Below the pieces are notes generated by a model. That model was not told the origin of the DNA and did not search any database. It was given only the letters and a program-made list of their open reading frames with translations. A stretch of 64,000 nt of DNA from Oceanobacillus damuensis (GTDB lineage: Bacteria > Bacillota > Bacilli > Bacillales > Amphibacillaceae): the NCBI RefSeq assembly GCF_001618145.1, contig NZ_LQNF01000003.1, forward strand, positions 62,001 through 126,000, in the 5' to 3' direction. Below, in pieces: positions 7,569-16,547 of this stretch. The translations under genes and the position numbers were made by a program. Every line of letters starts with the position of its first letter. The first letter of the stretch is position 1.

Positions 7569-9179
7569 ATGGATAATAATTTGCCGGTAGATATATTACA
7601 TTGGTCTTTGGCCATCCTGCCATTGATCCTGCTTTTAGTCATGCTAGTTGGTTTCAAATGGTCTGGCGCCGCATCAGGCTGGATAGCGATGGGTGTCGCA
7701 ACGTTAATAGGTTTCTTTATGTTTGAAGCTCCTTTGGATAACTTAGCAGTCGGGTTTGGCAAGGGACTTTGGGAAGCCTTTTTCATCCTGCTGGTCGTAT
7801 GGTTTGCATTATTGCTATATCATGCAACAGAAGAAGCTGGTGCATTTGAAGTCATACGCGAGGAAATACAGGAGCATAGTGAAAATTATTTGTTCCTAGT
7901 CCTGGGCTTTGGCTGGGTGTTCGCATCCTTCCTCCAAGGAGTGGCTGGATTTGGCGTGCCAATAGCGGTAGTTGCCCCTCTTTTGGTGGGGTTGGGCGTG
8001 AAGCCCATTGCTGCTGTGGTTATTCCATTAATTGGACATGCTTGGGCAAATATGTTTGGTACGCTTGGTGTAGGGTGGCTTGCCACGGTTAATGCAGTAC
8101 AGATTGAGGACACGACTGCTACACTTCTTTACACTGGATTCCTTTTATGGATTCCAAATATTATCGCAGGGTTCATGATTTGCTGGCTGTTCGCAAGGTG
8201 GAAAGGTATAAAAGAAGGTTTTCTTGCTGTAATTGTCATATCGCTTATTCACGGCGGAGGCCAACTAGCATTGGTAGCATTCAACCCTGAGCTTAGCGCG
8301 TTTATACCTACTATTCTTGCTGTTGGAGCACTTTTCCTGCTTTCCAAACGGAAGCGGTATAGTGAAAAGACAGAGCTGGAAGACGAAACAGATATGCTTG
8401 AAGAAAAGGACTCAGCTTCGGAAGAAAAACCGGACATATCGCTTCACCAAGCTTTTATGCCGTACTATGTATTGTCGGTATTGAGTATTGTGTTTCTAGG
8501 TATACCACCAATACAAAGCTTTTTGGATCAGTTTGAATTCGGCTTCTCTTTTCCGGCTGTAGATACCGGATACGGTTTTGAAATGGATGCGGAAGACCCT
8601 TATTCTCCGATTGCACCATTGACACACCCAGGATTCTATTTGCTTGTTTCCTTTATATTTGCCCACTTTTGGTATAAGTACTTAGGGTTGCACCATGAGA
8701 ATACGACTAAAAATGTTTTCTCTGAAATGAAGGACAATGCCTTAGGAGCATCACTTGCAATAACAGGTTTTCTGACAATGACAATGATCATGGAGAATTC
8801 CGGACAGACAAATGTACTCGCACTGGGAATCGCTGAAGTTTCACCACCTGCTGTTTATCTTGCCTTGGCAAACGTAATCGGGATTATCGGCTCATTTATG
8901 ACATCTTCCAACACATCGTCCAATGTGCTGTTCTCACCATTGCACGGATCTGTAGTGAACACGATGGACAATTTATCACTGCCACTCGTGATAGCTGCAC
9001 AGTCAACCGGTGGAGCTATCGGTAACGTGATTTCACCTTCTAATATTGTACTGGGAACAAGTACAGCGAACGCACAAGGAAGGGAGTCGGAAGTATATAA
9101 AAAGACATTCATATTCGTACTGATCTCAGGAATTCTGGTATCAGTGACAAGCGTATTGATGCATTACCTGATTGGATAA
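7569..9179 (+). CDS. L-lactate permease (LctP)-family transporter
   Basis: A 536-residue membrane protein with about 12-14 hydrophobic helices and the LctP-family pattern GVAGFGVPIAVVAPLLVGLGV and SNVLFSPLH/GGAIGNVISPSNI. The family imports lactate, glycolate and perhaps other short carboxylates with protons. An acidic loop (about 275-305) splits the two halves. I choose ATG 7569 since GGAGG lies at 7556-7560; the upstream ATG at 7554 overlaps that site. Because it follows the gamma-glutamyltransferase-like gene closely, the true cargo could be a product or substrate of that enzyme instead of lactate. Confidence 0.9.
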   Translation: MDNNLPVDILHWSLAILPLILLLVMLVGFKWSGAASGWIAMGVATLIGFFMFEAPLDNLAVGFGKGLWEAFFILLVVWFALLLYHATEEAGAFEVIREEIQEHSENYLFLVLGFGWVFASFLQGVAGFGVPIAVVAPLLVGLGVKPIAAVVIPLIGHAWANMFGTLGVGWLATVNAVQIEDTTATLLYTGFLLWIPNIIAGFMICWLFARWKGIKEGFLAVIVISLIHGGGQLALVAFNPELSAFIPTILAVGALFLLSKRKRYSEKTELEDETDMLEEKDSASEEKPDISLHQAFMPYYVLSVLSIVFLGIPPIQSFLDQFEFGFSFPAVDTGYGFEMDAEDPYSPIAPLTHPGFYLLVSFIFAHFWYKYLGLHHENTTKNVFSEMKDNALGASLAITGFLTMTMIMENSGQTNVLALGIAEVSPPAVYLALANVIGIIGSFMTSSNTSSNVLFSPLHGSVVNTMDNLSLPLVIAAQSTGGAIGNVISPSNIVLGTSTANAQGRESEVYKKTFIFVLISGILVSVTSVLMHYLIG

Positions 9180-9348
9180 AAAGAAGGGAGCAATTGGGGG
9201 AGAGTTCCTGTGCTTCTATGATCTGTAGGAAGCAAGTAAGGCCGGATTATTCTTGTCTTTAACATCGGAAAGGAAGCGACCGTCCAAACCGATTGACATA
9301 GGAAGTGTGGGCAGAGTGGTAACTGCCTGCCCTATGTCCTATACATAG

Positions 9349-9501
9349 TATGGTAGAATAAACAATTACCATTTTTCATTCGTTCTGAAAATATGGGTAC
9401 TCCAGCTTATACTTGGCTCCTCCATCCTTATCGGCTGTATCTGTGGTGTATATCCAGCAATTAAAGCATCAAAATCGGCCAAGCCGGGGATCGCGGCTTG
9501 A
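9349..9501 (+). pseudogene. Remnant of an FtsX/MacB-type ABC permease C-terminus
   Basis: Between TAG 9346 and TGA 9499 a 50-codon frame reads ...LQLILGSSILIG, then CGVYPAIKASKSAKPG. GVYPAIKASK is the usual C-terminal ending of MacB/FtsX-type permeases. There is no start codon or ribosome site and nothing upstream continues the gene. The rest of the 9180-9640 spacer holds only small inverted repeats: GACATAGG/CCTATGTC around 9295-9340, and ATTTGT/ACAAAT near 9535-9555. Confidence 0.6.
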
Positions 9502-9640
9502 TTAGCTGAAGGGTTTGCTTCCTAAACTAATATTATTTGTTGAGCAAACAAATTGCCTTTGATTAATAAAGCGAATACAATCGACTTGTAATTGAAATAA
9601 TACATTTTAATTACCAAAACATATGGAGAGGGATGGTTTA

Positions 9641-10426
9641 ATGGGTAGGTTTACAGATAAAGTGGTATTGATCACGGGGGCAGGTTCTGGTTTAGGTCAG
9701 GCATCTGCATTGCAAGTGGCAAAAGAAGGGGCAAAACTTTCGTTAGTGGATTTAAATGAAGCCTCATTAGAAGATACAAAAAAACAAGTATTAGAGGTAG
9801 CTCCCGAAGCTGAGGTTCTTTTAGTTACAGCGAATGTAGCTGACGAAGAACAAGTGAAAAATTATGTGAACCAAACAGTTGAAGCGTTTGGCAAAATCGA
9901 TAGCTTTTTCAATAACGCAGGAATCGAAGGAAAACAAAATCTAACAGAAGACTTTGGTGCCGACGAATTTAATAAAGTAATTTCCGTGAATTTAAATGGT
10001 GTATTCTATGGTATGCAATATGTACTAAAAGTAATGAAAGAACAAGGCTCAGGTTCTGTTGTTAACACAGCATCTGTTGGTGGTATTCGTGGGGTTGGTA
10101 ATCAATCAGGATATGCCGCAAGTAAACATGGAGTTGTTGGACTGACCCGAAACTCTGCCATCGAATACGGTCAATATGGCGTAAGCATTAAAGCAATCGC
10201 ACCAGGGGCGATTATGACTCCAATGGTAGAAAATTCCCTGAAACAAATCGGTGGGGAAGAAGGCTGGGAAGAAGTTGGTAAAGAATTTGTCCAGCCAAAC
10301 CCAATGAAACGTTTTGGCAAGCCAGAAGAAGTGGGCTACTTAGTAGCGTTCCTATTGTCTGATCAAGCTAACTTTATCAATGCAGCTGTTGTTCCGATTG
10401 ACGGTGGGCAGTCTTATAAATATTAA
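9641..10426 (+). CDS. Short-chain dehydrogenase/reductase
   Basis: A classical SDR of 261 residues that oxidises or reduces an alcohol/carbonyl with NAD(P). The cofactor motif TGAGSGLG lies at about residues 12-19, NNAG at about 90, and the catalytic Tyr158-x-x-x-Lys162 in GYAASKHG. Asp at the end of beta-2 (SLVDLNE) suggests NAD preference. I choose ATG 9641 because GGAGAGG lies 9 nt before it; an ATG at 9623 overlaps that site. The gene is monocistronic with its own terminator, and the substrate cannot be inferred. Confidence 0.93.
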   Translation: MGRFTDKVVLITGAGSGLGQASALQVAKEGAKLSLVDLNEASLEDTKKQVLEVAPEAEVLLVTANVADEEQVKNYVNQTVEAFGKIDSFFNNAGIEGKQNLTEDFGADEFNKVISVNLNGVFYGMQYVLKVMKEQGSGSVVNTASVGGIRGVGNQSGYAASKHGVVGLTRNSAIEYGQYGVSIKAIAPGAIMTPMVENSLKQIGGEEGWEEVGKEFVQPNPMKRFGKPEEVGYLVAFLLSDQANFINAAVVPIDGGQSYKY

Positions 10427-10436
10427 GATAATAAAT

Positions 10437-10473
10437 AAAAATGACCAAGCCTCAGCAAGGCTTGGTCATTTTT
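10437..10473 (+). terminator. Terminator after the SDR gene
   Basis: AAAAATGACCAAGCC, loop TCAGCAA and GGCTTGGTCATTTTT form a perfect 15-bp stem. It can work on both strands. Confidence 0.93.
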
Positions 10474-10634
10474 ATCGATTAACTAACTAGTGGTGGGAAA
10501 AGCTGGGGGATTACGGAGCATTCAGCATATAGTAGTTGAAGATATAGTTGTTCCTTATATGAATATTTAGTAAAATAAAGATAGATTTCCTCACCACGTT
10601 CTTCCCTCCATACCGGCCAAAGGAGAAGTGTCCC

Positions 10635-11576
10635 ATGCTCCAAACTACTTTAGTACGAGATAATTCCACAAAGTACACCTACACGAGTCATGACCAATTA
10701 TTTAAAGAACTAATCAACAACTATTTTGAAGAATTCCTCGAAGCGTTTTTCCCAGACGTCCATAGTAATATTGACTTTACTGCGATAAAACCAATGTCGG
10801 AAGAAGTGTACACAGATGTACTGAAAGGCACAGCTAGAAGGCTGGATATTGTGATTGAGACAAAATTGCAAGATGAAGAAACGATTATCATCATTCATCT
10901 GGAGCCGCAAAGTTATTATGAAAATAATTTTCATGAGCGGATGTATCACTATTTCAGCCTTTTGTATAATAAGTATCGAAAGCCAATTTTGCCGATTGCT
11001 ATTTTCAGCTATGATGAAAAAAGAAATGAGAAAGATAAATTCATCATAGACTTTCCTTTCTTTCATGTACTGACATTTAACTTCCTGATGCTGGAGTTGC
11101 GCAAAAAGAATTGGCGCGCTTATATTGAATCAACTAATCCGGCAGCTGCAGCATTGCTAAGTAAAATGGGGTATAGCCAAGATGAAAAGGTTGAGGTGAA
11201 GAAGGAATTTTTAAAAATGATCGTTCGGATGGAATTAAACCCGGCAGAATCCAGATTTATCAGCGGTTTTTTTGATATCTATTTAACGTTAAACGAAAGA
11301 GAGGAGAAGCAACTGATGGAAGAAATTCAGCAAATGGAAAATGCGGAAGAGATTTTTGAGCTGTCAAACTCCTGGGAAAGAAGAGGGAGAGAGGAAGGAT
11401 TGGAAGAGGGGCGCCAGGAAGGGCTAGCGATTGGGAAAAAGGAAGAGCGCAGAAATATCGCAATGGAACTTTTGAAAGAAGGATTAGCGCTGGAATTAAT
11501 AGTGAAAGTTACGCACTTGACCAGGGAAGAGGTTGAAGGGCTGAAGGGAAATTTAAGGGTTACAAGATTGGATTAG
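10635..11576 (+). CDS. Rpn-family PD-(D/E)XK nuclease/transposase-like protein
   Basis: The protein has 313 residues. Its N-terminal two thirds resemble the Rpn (YhgA-like, recombination-promoting nuclease) family common in Bacillaceae. The PD-(D/E)XK core is visible as Asp71 in RRLDIVIET followed by Glu90-Pro-Gln92 in IIHLEPQ. The C-terminal end is highly charged with repeated REEGLEEGRQEGLAIG-type helix, typical of the family. AAAGGAGA lies 8 nt before ATG. Family members are thought to cut DNA or promote recombination and often vary between strains; the role here is unknown. It stands alone. Confidence 0.82.
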   Translation: MLQTTLVRDNSTKYTYTSHDQLFKELINNYFEEFLEAFFPDVHSNIDFTAIKPMSEEVYTDVLKGTARRLDIVIETKLQDEETIIIIHLEPQSYYENNFHERMYHYFSLLYNKYRKPILPIAIFSYDEKRNEKDKFIIDFPFFHVLTFNFLMLELRKKNWRAYIESTNPAAAALLSKMGYSQDEKVEVKKEFLKMIVRMELNPAESRFISGFFDIYLTLNEREEKQLMEEIQQMENAEEIFELSNSWERRGREEGLEEGRQEGLAIGKKEERRNIAMELLKEGLALELIVKVTHLTREEVEGLKGNLRVTRLD

Positions 11577-12161
11577 CTGTGCCGTCTTATAAGGACATTG
11601 CTTCCATTGAGATTTATACACAACTAATGAGCAACAGATAATAATAAGAGAACTTTTTAATACAAACCAATGTTTAAATATAAAAATGTAGAGAAACTCA
11701 GGCTTTCATGTTGTGTATAAATGCAATGTGTGAGCCTCCTTTTTAAAAGGAGAAACATAGCGGAGGTTCTCGTCCTTTCTTACTGGCAAAATAATTGATT
11801 GCTCCTGAAGAATGATGTAGGGAAATAAAGTTTTCCCCTGGGAGTTTTCTTATTACACATTTTTATGTTTTGATATTAATTCCGAATAGACCGCTTAACT
11901 GAAAAAATAGAAGCTGAGAGGTTGAAATCATATGATTCTTGCCAGAATGAGGAAAGGAAATGCCTTTCTTACGATAAGGTCAATGTGTTATGGCAGGCGA
12001 ATCTATCTATTATCATGAAAAAATCTCGTCTTTAATAACGGACCATTTACGGACATTGACACTTAGTGGAAACTGAAGTAAGGTAAAATAAATTATTGCA
12101 ATAATAAAATTTTTAAGAAAGGAAGGGTTAATTATTTAGCACAACAAGAAAGGGGCATAGG
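11577..12161 (+). other. Long intergenic region upstream of the VanX-like gene
   Basis: No gene is supported here. CTCCTTTTTAAAAGGAG near 11735-11751 is a short hairpin. TTGACA at 12056-12061 with TAAGGT after 17 nt (12079-12084) is a possible promoter for the dipeptidase gene. The rest shows nothing I recognise. Confidence 0.4.
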
Positions 12162-12164
12162 ATC

Positions 12165-12836
12165 ATTTTTAATTGTAAAGACATACCAATTAAGGAAAAT
12201 GGTGAAAAGCTTATCGCACTTTCTCAACTCTCTGAGAAGATTATAGTACAGCCATATTATTTTCTGAATGATATTCCAGGCTCCATTAAGGAATGTTACC
12301 TGAGAGAAGGTGCTGCCAATCGACTGTTAAAGGCAGCAGAGATGCTTTCAAATAAGCATTACCTTGTTGTATTTGATGCCTGGCGTCCATATGAAGTTCA
12401 ATTAGAACTGTACCGACGGTTGAAAGAGGAACTACAGGCAAAGAGAATTTTGAATATTGAAAAAGAGTTATCTTTGTATGTTGATACACCTTCAAAAGAC
12501 GCGATGAAGCCTTCCAATCATTTAACTGGTGGAGCAATCGATTTAACAATTGCAACAAAAGAAGTTCATTTAAATATGGGGACATGCTTTGATGATTTTT
12601 CTGAAGGTTCAAGAACTGATGCATATGAGAATATGACAGATTTAAACGATGAGGAACTTTTAATTCGAGAGAATCGTAGAATGTTAAAAAGGATAATGGA
12701 AAATGCAGGGTTTGCCAATTATTCAGAAGAGTGGTGGCATTATGATTATGGTAATCAGAACTGGGCTAAATCAGTTGGCAAGCACATGGCTTTTTACAGA
12801 GGGGTTCTAAAGTTAAAAGATCATATAAAAGTATAA
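12165..12836 (+). CDS. VanX-like D-alanyl-D-alanine dipeptidase (M15D); start codon uncertain
   Basis: The protein is homologous along its length to zinc D-Ala-D-Ala dipeptidases (VanX/DdpX type): REGAANRLLKAAE, VVFDAWRPYEVQ, the zinc motif SNHLTGGAIDLT (His and Asp ligands) and EEWWHYDYG with the catalytic Glu and third ligand His. No signal peptide is visible, so it acts in the cytoplasm. The homologous frame continues upstream of the first usual start (ATG 12342, which would remove about 59 residues including family sequence) up to TAA at about 12125, yet contains no ATG, GTG or TTG. AAAGGGG near 12149-12154 precedes ATC 12162 and ATT 12165. I therefore give the ATT as a tentative start. 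A non-standard start or a damaged 5' end are both possible. Confidence 0.75.
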   Translation: MFNCKDIPIKENGEKLIALSQLSEKIIVQPYYFLNDIPGSIKECYLREGAANRLLKAAEMLSNKHYLVVFDAWRPYEVQLELYRRLKEELQAKRILNIEKELSLYVDTPSKDAMKPSNHLTGGAIDLTIATKEVHLNMGTCFDDFSEGSRTDAYENMTDLNDEELLIRENRRMLKRIMENAGFANYSEEWWHYDYGNQNWAKSVGKHMAFYRGVLKLKDHIKV

Positions 12837-12889
12837 CTCATATTAATTTAGGTCTGTTTCTTTTACCGTTCTGGAGGTGGAAAATACTA

Positions 12890-14197
12890 TTGCAGATTAA
12901 AGTGCTTGCAGTGGGGCCAAGTGATATCGAAGATTTAGTTTTAGATGTTGGGAGGGAATTTCCTGAGCTGGAAATTAACTATGTAACTTATACGAGTAAG
13001 GATGAGGTATTGAATATTGTAAAACATCATGTTAGAAATTATGAAATTCTATTGTTTGCTGGTTCTCTACCACATAATATTGCAAAAAAACAGCTGAGAA
13101 ACAATATTCCAATGGTCTATATCCAATTTGAAGGGACTGCACTATATCGTGTATTATTCCAGTTAGTCCAAGAGTTAAACATTGACCTTTCGAAACGTGC
13201 GATTAATGTCAGTATTGATAATTTACAGAAGTTAGAAGTGGAAGAATGTCTTGTGGAACTAAATATACATGCTGATAAACTATTTTTTTACGAAAGTAAT
13301 ATGCAGCAGGATATTGACCTTACAACAGAATTCCACCATGAACTATGGCAGAATAAGCAAATCGATGTGGCAATAACATGTGTCGGTTCTATTTATGAAA
13401 GGTTAAAGACAACCGGTGTTCCAGCATTTAGAATTATACCAACACGATCTTCGGTAAGAAGCAGCTTGTCTCAAGTATTAATGGAAGGAAAAAATTTAAG
13501 ACAGTTAGATTCGCAAATCGCGGTTGGAATCATTAATTTGAGTAATATGTATGAAGATGATTATCTTTCTGAGTATCAATTGCAACGTAGGATTTTAAAT
13601 TTACAACAGATCTTGATCAATTATGGAGAAGAGTCAGGTTCGATCATTAAGGGTCCTGATCGAAAAGAGGTAAAGTTTATCTCGACTCGCGGATCAATTC
13701 AGTTCGAAAAAAGACAATCAAAAGAAATGAATTTACTTAAAGAAATCTTTAACAAGACACAAATAAAGGCTAGCATGGGTATAGGAATTGGACGAACTGT
13801 CACTGAAGCAGAGGTGCAAGCACGGCAGGCGCTGACAAAAGCATCGGAAAATCAGCCGAGCTGCTTTGTAATGGATATTGATGGGACAGTATACGGTCCT
13901 ATTGGCAATGAGAGGCAGTTACGTTATTCCATTCGAAGTGATAATCAGAAAATATTAGACATGGCAAAAGAGACGAATATAAGTAGTTCTACAATTAACC
14001 GTATTCTATCCTTTTGCGACATACATGGGAAAAATTCAGTCACAACGATTGATTTAGCCAATGGTCTTGGTATTACAACAAGAAGTGCCCGAAGAATTTT
14101 AAGTAAACTTGAGCAGGCAAGCTTGGCCGTTATAACTGGAGAAGAACAACCAATTCACAGGGGAAGACCTCGTCAAGTATATTCACTATTCTCATGA
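12890..14197 (+). CDS. Transcriptional regulator with PrpR-like sensor, degenerate GGDEF-like and winged-helix domains
   Basis: A 435-residue protein starting at TTG, 9 nt after GGAGGTGG. Residues 1-190 resemble the N-terminal sensor of PrpR-type regulators (alternating beta/alpha, IPMVYIQFEGTALYRV). Residues about 200-345 include MGIGIGRTVTEAEVQARQALTKA, as in the degenerate GGDEF domains of CdaR/PucR-like regulators. The last 80 residues contain a helix-turn-helix (TIDLANGLGITTRSARRILSKLEQ), making it a DNA-binding protein. It lies between the dipeptidase (53 nt) and the DUF819 carrier (91 nt), all in one direction, so it probably controls both. The ligand is unknown, and the domain names are by resemblance. 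Confidence 0.75.
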   Translation: MQIKVLAVGPSDIEDLVLDVGREFPELEINYVTYTSKDEVLNIVKHHVRNYEILLFAGSLPHNIAKKQLRNNIPMVYIQFEGTALYRVLFQLVQELNIDLSKRAINVSIDNLQKLEVEECLVELNIHADKLFFYESNMQQDIDLTTEFHHELWQNKQIDVAITCVGSIYERLKTTGVPAFRIIPTRSSVRSSLSQVLMEGKNLRQLDSQIAVGIINLSNMYEDDYLSEYQLQRRILNLQQILINYGEESGSIIKGPDRKEVKFISTRGSIQFEKRQSKEMNLLKEIFNKTQIKASMGIGIGRTVTEAEVQARQALTKASENQPSCFVMDIDGTVYGPIGNERQLRYSIRSDNQKILDMAKETNISSSTINRILSFCDIHGKNSVTTIDLANGLGITTRSARRILSKLEQASLAVITGEEQPIHRGRPRQVYSLFS

Positions 14198-14288
14198 TGG
14201 AGGGCTTGGAAAACAGAGTTGTTTTTATTTTTTGTTGAAAGCGATGCCATATATAACCAAATCAAGATAATTTTTAGGGGGATGAAAG

Positions 14289-15506
14289 ATGATTTATTCG
14301 ATTATACAACCGGATGATACATGGATACTTTGGGGGTTTTTGGCCGGATGGGCAGCCATAAGTATCTACCTGGAACAAAAATATGCGTGGGCTTCTAAAG
14401 TTTCAGGGGCAATTATTGCGCTTATAGGTGCCATGATTCTGGCAAACTTGAATATTATTCCAACTGACTCGCCTGTCTATGATACAGTTTGGGCGTATGT
14501 TGTACCGCTCTCGATTCCATTATTATTATTCAGATCTAATATTTTAAAGATATGGAATGAGAGTGGCAGATTATTGATTATGTTCCTGATAGGTTCTATC
14601 GGAACAGTGACAGGGGCAATTGTAGGATTCTTTTTGCTGAAGGATGTCATCCCAGGTCTGGATAAAATCGGAGCAATTATGACAGGTTCTTATATAGGTG
14701 GCGGAGTAAACTTTGCAGCAATGTCAACAAAGTTTGAAGTGCCTGGAGAGACGGTGTCCGCTACAGTTGTTGCTGATAACCTGCTTATGGCTATCTATTT
14801 TCTTGTGCTAATTCTTATACCAACACTTACTTTTTTCAGGAAACGCTATAAAACACCATATATAGATGAAATTAACAGTAATGTAAAAGATGACGAAAAT
14901 CAGGCTGCAACCTATTGGATGAGAAAAGACATTTCGTTAAGTGATATTGCTCTTGCAGTTGGTACTACATTTGTCATAGTTGCCGTATCCTTTAAACTTG
15001 CGGAAGTTTTTGATGGAATCATTCCATCCGGGGAAAATGTGAACTTTTTCCTGAATGCTTTAAATGGAATATTTGGGGATAAATACTTAATGTTAACAAC
15101 GCTCACCATGTTAGCAGTAACAATTTTCCCTCGTTACTTTGAAAATATTAACGGAGCTCAAGAAATTGGAACCTACTTAATTTATATTTTCTTTGTAGTC
15201 ATTGGGGTTCCAGCATCACTTCCACTAATATTACAACACGCACCACTTATTCTGATTTTTGTAGCAATCATGGTCTTTATCAATATGCTGGTATCGTTCG
15301 TGTTTGGAAAACTATTCAAATTCTCGTTGGAAGAAATTATTCTTACGAGTAATGCCAATATTGGTGGTCCAACAACAGCAGTCGCGATGGCTATCTCTAA
15401 AGGTTGGACAAAACTTGTTGGTCCAATACTGTTAGTAGGTACCTTGGGGTATATTATTGGTAACTACATTGGAACAGGTATAGGATATTGGATGGGAACT
15501 TTTTAG
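14289..15506 (+). CDS. DUF819-family membrane protein (YjcL-like carrier)
   Basis: At 405 residues with about 11 hydrophobic helices, this matches the DUF819 family (YjcL-like). Family-typical segments are GSYIGGGVNFAAM and ADNLLMAIYF in the first half and NIGGPTTAVAMA with GTLGYIIGNYIG near the end; the paired Gly/Asn-rich loops look like a transporter with two inverted halves. No function is established. Its place behind a D-Ala-D-Ala dipeptidase-like enzyme and a regulator suggests import or export of a small peptide or amino acid. AGGGGGATG lies before ATG 14289. Confidence 0.85.
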   Translation: MIYSIIQPDDTWILWGFLAGWAAISIYLEQKYAWASKVSGAIIALIGAMILANLNIIPTDSPVYDTVWAYVVPLSIPLLLFRSNILKIWNESGRLLIMFLIGSIGTVTGAIVGFFLLKDVIPGLDKIGAIMTGSYIGGGVNFAAMSTKFEVPGETVSATVVADNLLMAIYFLVLILIPTLTFFRKRYKTPYIDEINSNVKDDENQAATYWMRKDISLSDIALAVGTTFVIVAVSFKLAEVFDGIIPSGENVNFFLNALNGIFGDKYLMLTTLTMLAVTIFPRYFENINGAQEIGTYLIYIFFVVIGVPASLPLILQHAPLILIFVAIMVFINMLVSFVFGKLFKFSLEEIILTSNANIGGPTTAVAMAISKGWTKLVGPILLVGTLGYIIGNYIGTGIGYWMGTF

Positions 15507-15596
15507 GACAAGAGCAGATGTTCATTGAATGGAATGTGGTGTGGGCTTGAGCTTAAAATCTTCCACATACATGCTGCATGCGGCATGTAATTGCTA

Positions 15597-15632
15597 AGAC
15601 TGGGTGTTCACAGCACTCAGTCTATTTTTTTT
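15597..15632 (+). terminator. Terminator after the DUF819 gene
   Basis: AGACTGGGTG, loop, CACTCAGTCT (one G-T pair) followed by eight T residues after one TA. A second small palindrome, ACATGC/GCATGT, sits just before at about 15568-15590. Confidence 0.9.
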
Positions 15633-15971
15633 ATTATAATATAAATATTTGAATCAATGATTTCATTAAAATAGAATTTATTAAAGTAAAAAATCGGCAG
15701 CATGGCTACAAGATCTTCAGCGATGTTCCTGATGGGAGACAGCGCCAAAGACATTGGGAATTTTCTTGGAAGGGTTAAATTGTTATAAATCCCTTGAAGG
15801 CCAATTCAACCATGATTTTCTATCTGCTTGGTTTATTGATTAATTTTTGAAATAGTTGATTTGTAGATAATACAAAAAAAGGTGAGCATTATTCGCCATA
15901 ATTCAGAGGGTGACCACTGTCACCGTAAAAGCAATTTTCCTCCTCCAATGACTGTGATACAACTCCTGTTC
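15633..15971. other. Intergenic region, nothing recognised
   Basis: This 340-nt AT-rich spacer contains short broken frames but no supported gene or RNA. Confidence 0.4.
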
Positions 15972-16547
15972 CTATCGTATTTTTCTAACAGGAGTAGGTA
16001 GGTTTGTTTTAAATAAATTAGCGAATGATCTTTTCTTTATTTCGTATACGGATGTAGTTGTCAACTGTTGTTTTAATGCTTCGATTTCTTGCCTCAGGTC
16101 ATTTATTTCTTTTGTTGTTTGTTCTTCCAATTGCTGGATCTTTTTGTGTTGTTCCCGCTGAATCTGCTGTAATGCTTGTATTTCTTTTTCCTGGTTCGCG
16201 ACATTCGAAACGGTTTTTCCTATTGTTTGCATGACAGTTAATATATTTTCCTTGTGATATCCTTCATCTATTGAATGTTGAATTTCTTCTAGTGATCTGG
16301 TTGCTGTGACTGGTATATTTCGATTTGCTAACATTTCTGAGATCTGATTGTTTTGGTAATCCTTTGCTTTACATTTTTTAATAAACTTTAATATATCAAT
16401 CGCTTCTGGATGGTAATAGGTGATATTCTTCTCTACTGTTTTCGGGATGTAAACATTAAAATCTTCTATCCACTCTGACATCGTGTCTTTTGAAACATCT
16501 ATAATGTAGCATAGTCCATCGATTGTTAACAATTCCAATGTTTTCAC
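15972..16547 (-). CDS. RacA/DUF3967-like HTH and coiled-coil protein
   Basis: The 191-residue protein has an N-terminal MerR-type helix-turn-helix (about 8-60: GLCYIIDVSKDTMSEWIEDF, then YYHPEAIDILKFIKKCK). A long coiled coil follows (about 108-162, rich in Gln, Glu and Lys heptads) and then a short basic tail. This layout matches RacA, which ties the chromosome to the cell pole in sporulating bacilli, and also DUF3967 proteins of plasmids and phages. I cannot decide between these. It is not obviously in an operon and has no linked sporulation gene. The start ATG at 16547 lies in a spot without a strong ribosome site. Confidence 0.6.
   Translation of the reverse strand: MKTLELLTIDGLCYIIDVSKDTMSEWIEDFNVYIPKTVEKNITYYHPEAIDILKFIKKCKAKDYQNNQISEMLANRNIPVTATRSLEEIQHSIDEGYHKENILTVMQTIGKTVSNVANQEKEIQALQQIQREQHKKIQQLEEQTTKEINDLRQEIEALKQQLTTTSVYEIKKRSFANLFKTNLPTPVRKIR

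Noticed and set aside
12286-12624. 112-codon minus-strand frame in the dipeptidase gene
   Set aside because: It is a shadow of the plus-strand M15D coding sequence, whose zinc motifs are intact.
12125-15506. Vancomycin resistance cluster
   Set aside because: Only the VanX-like gene is present; vanH, vanA-type ligase and vanRS are absent, and the regulator is of another type.
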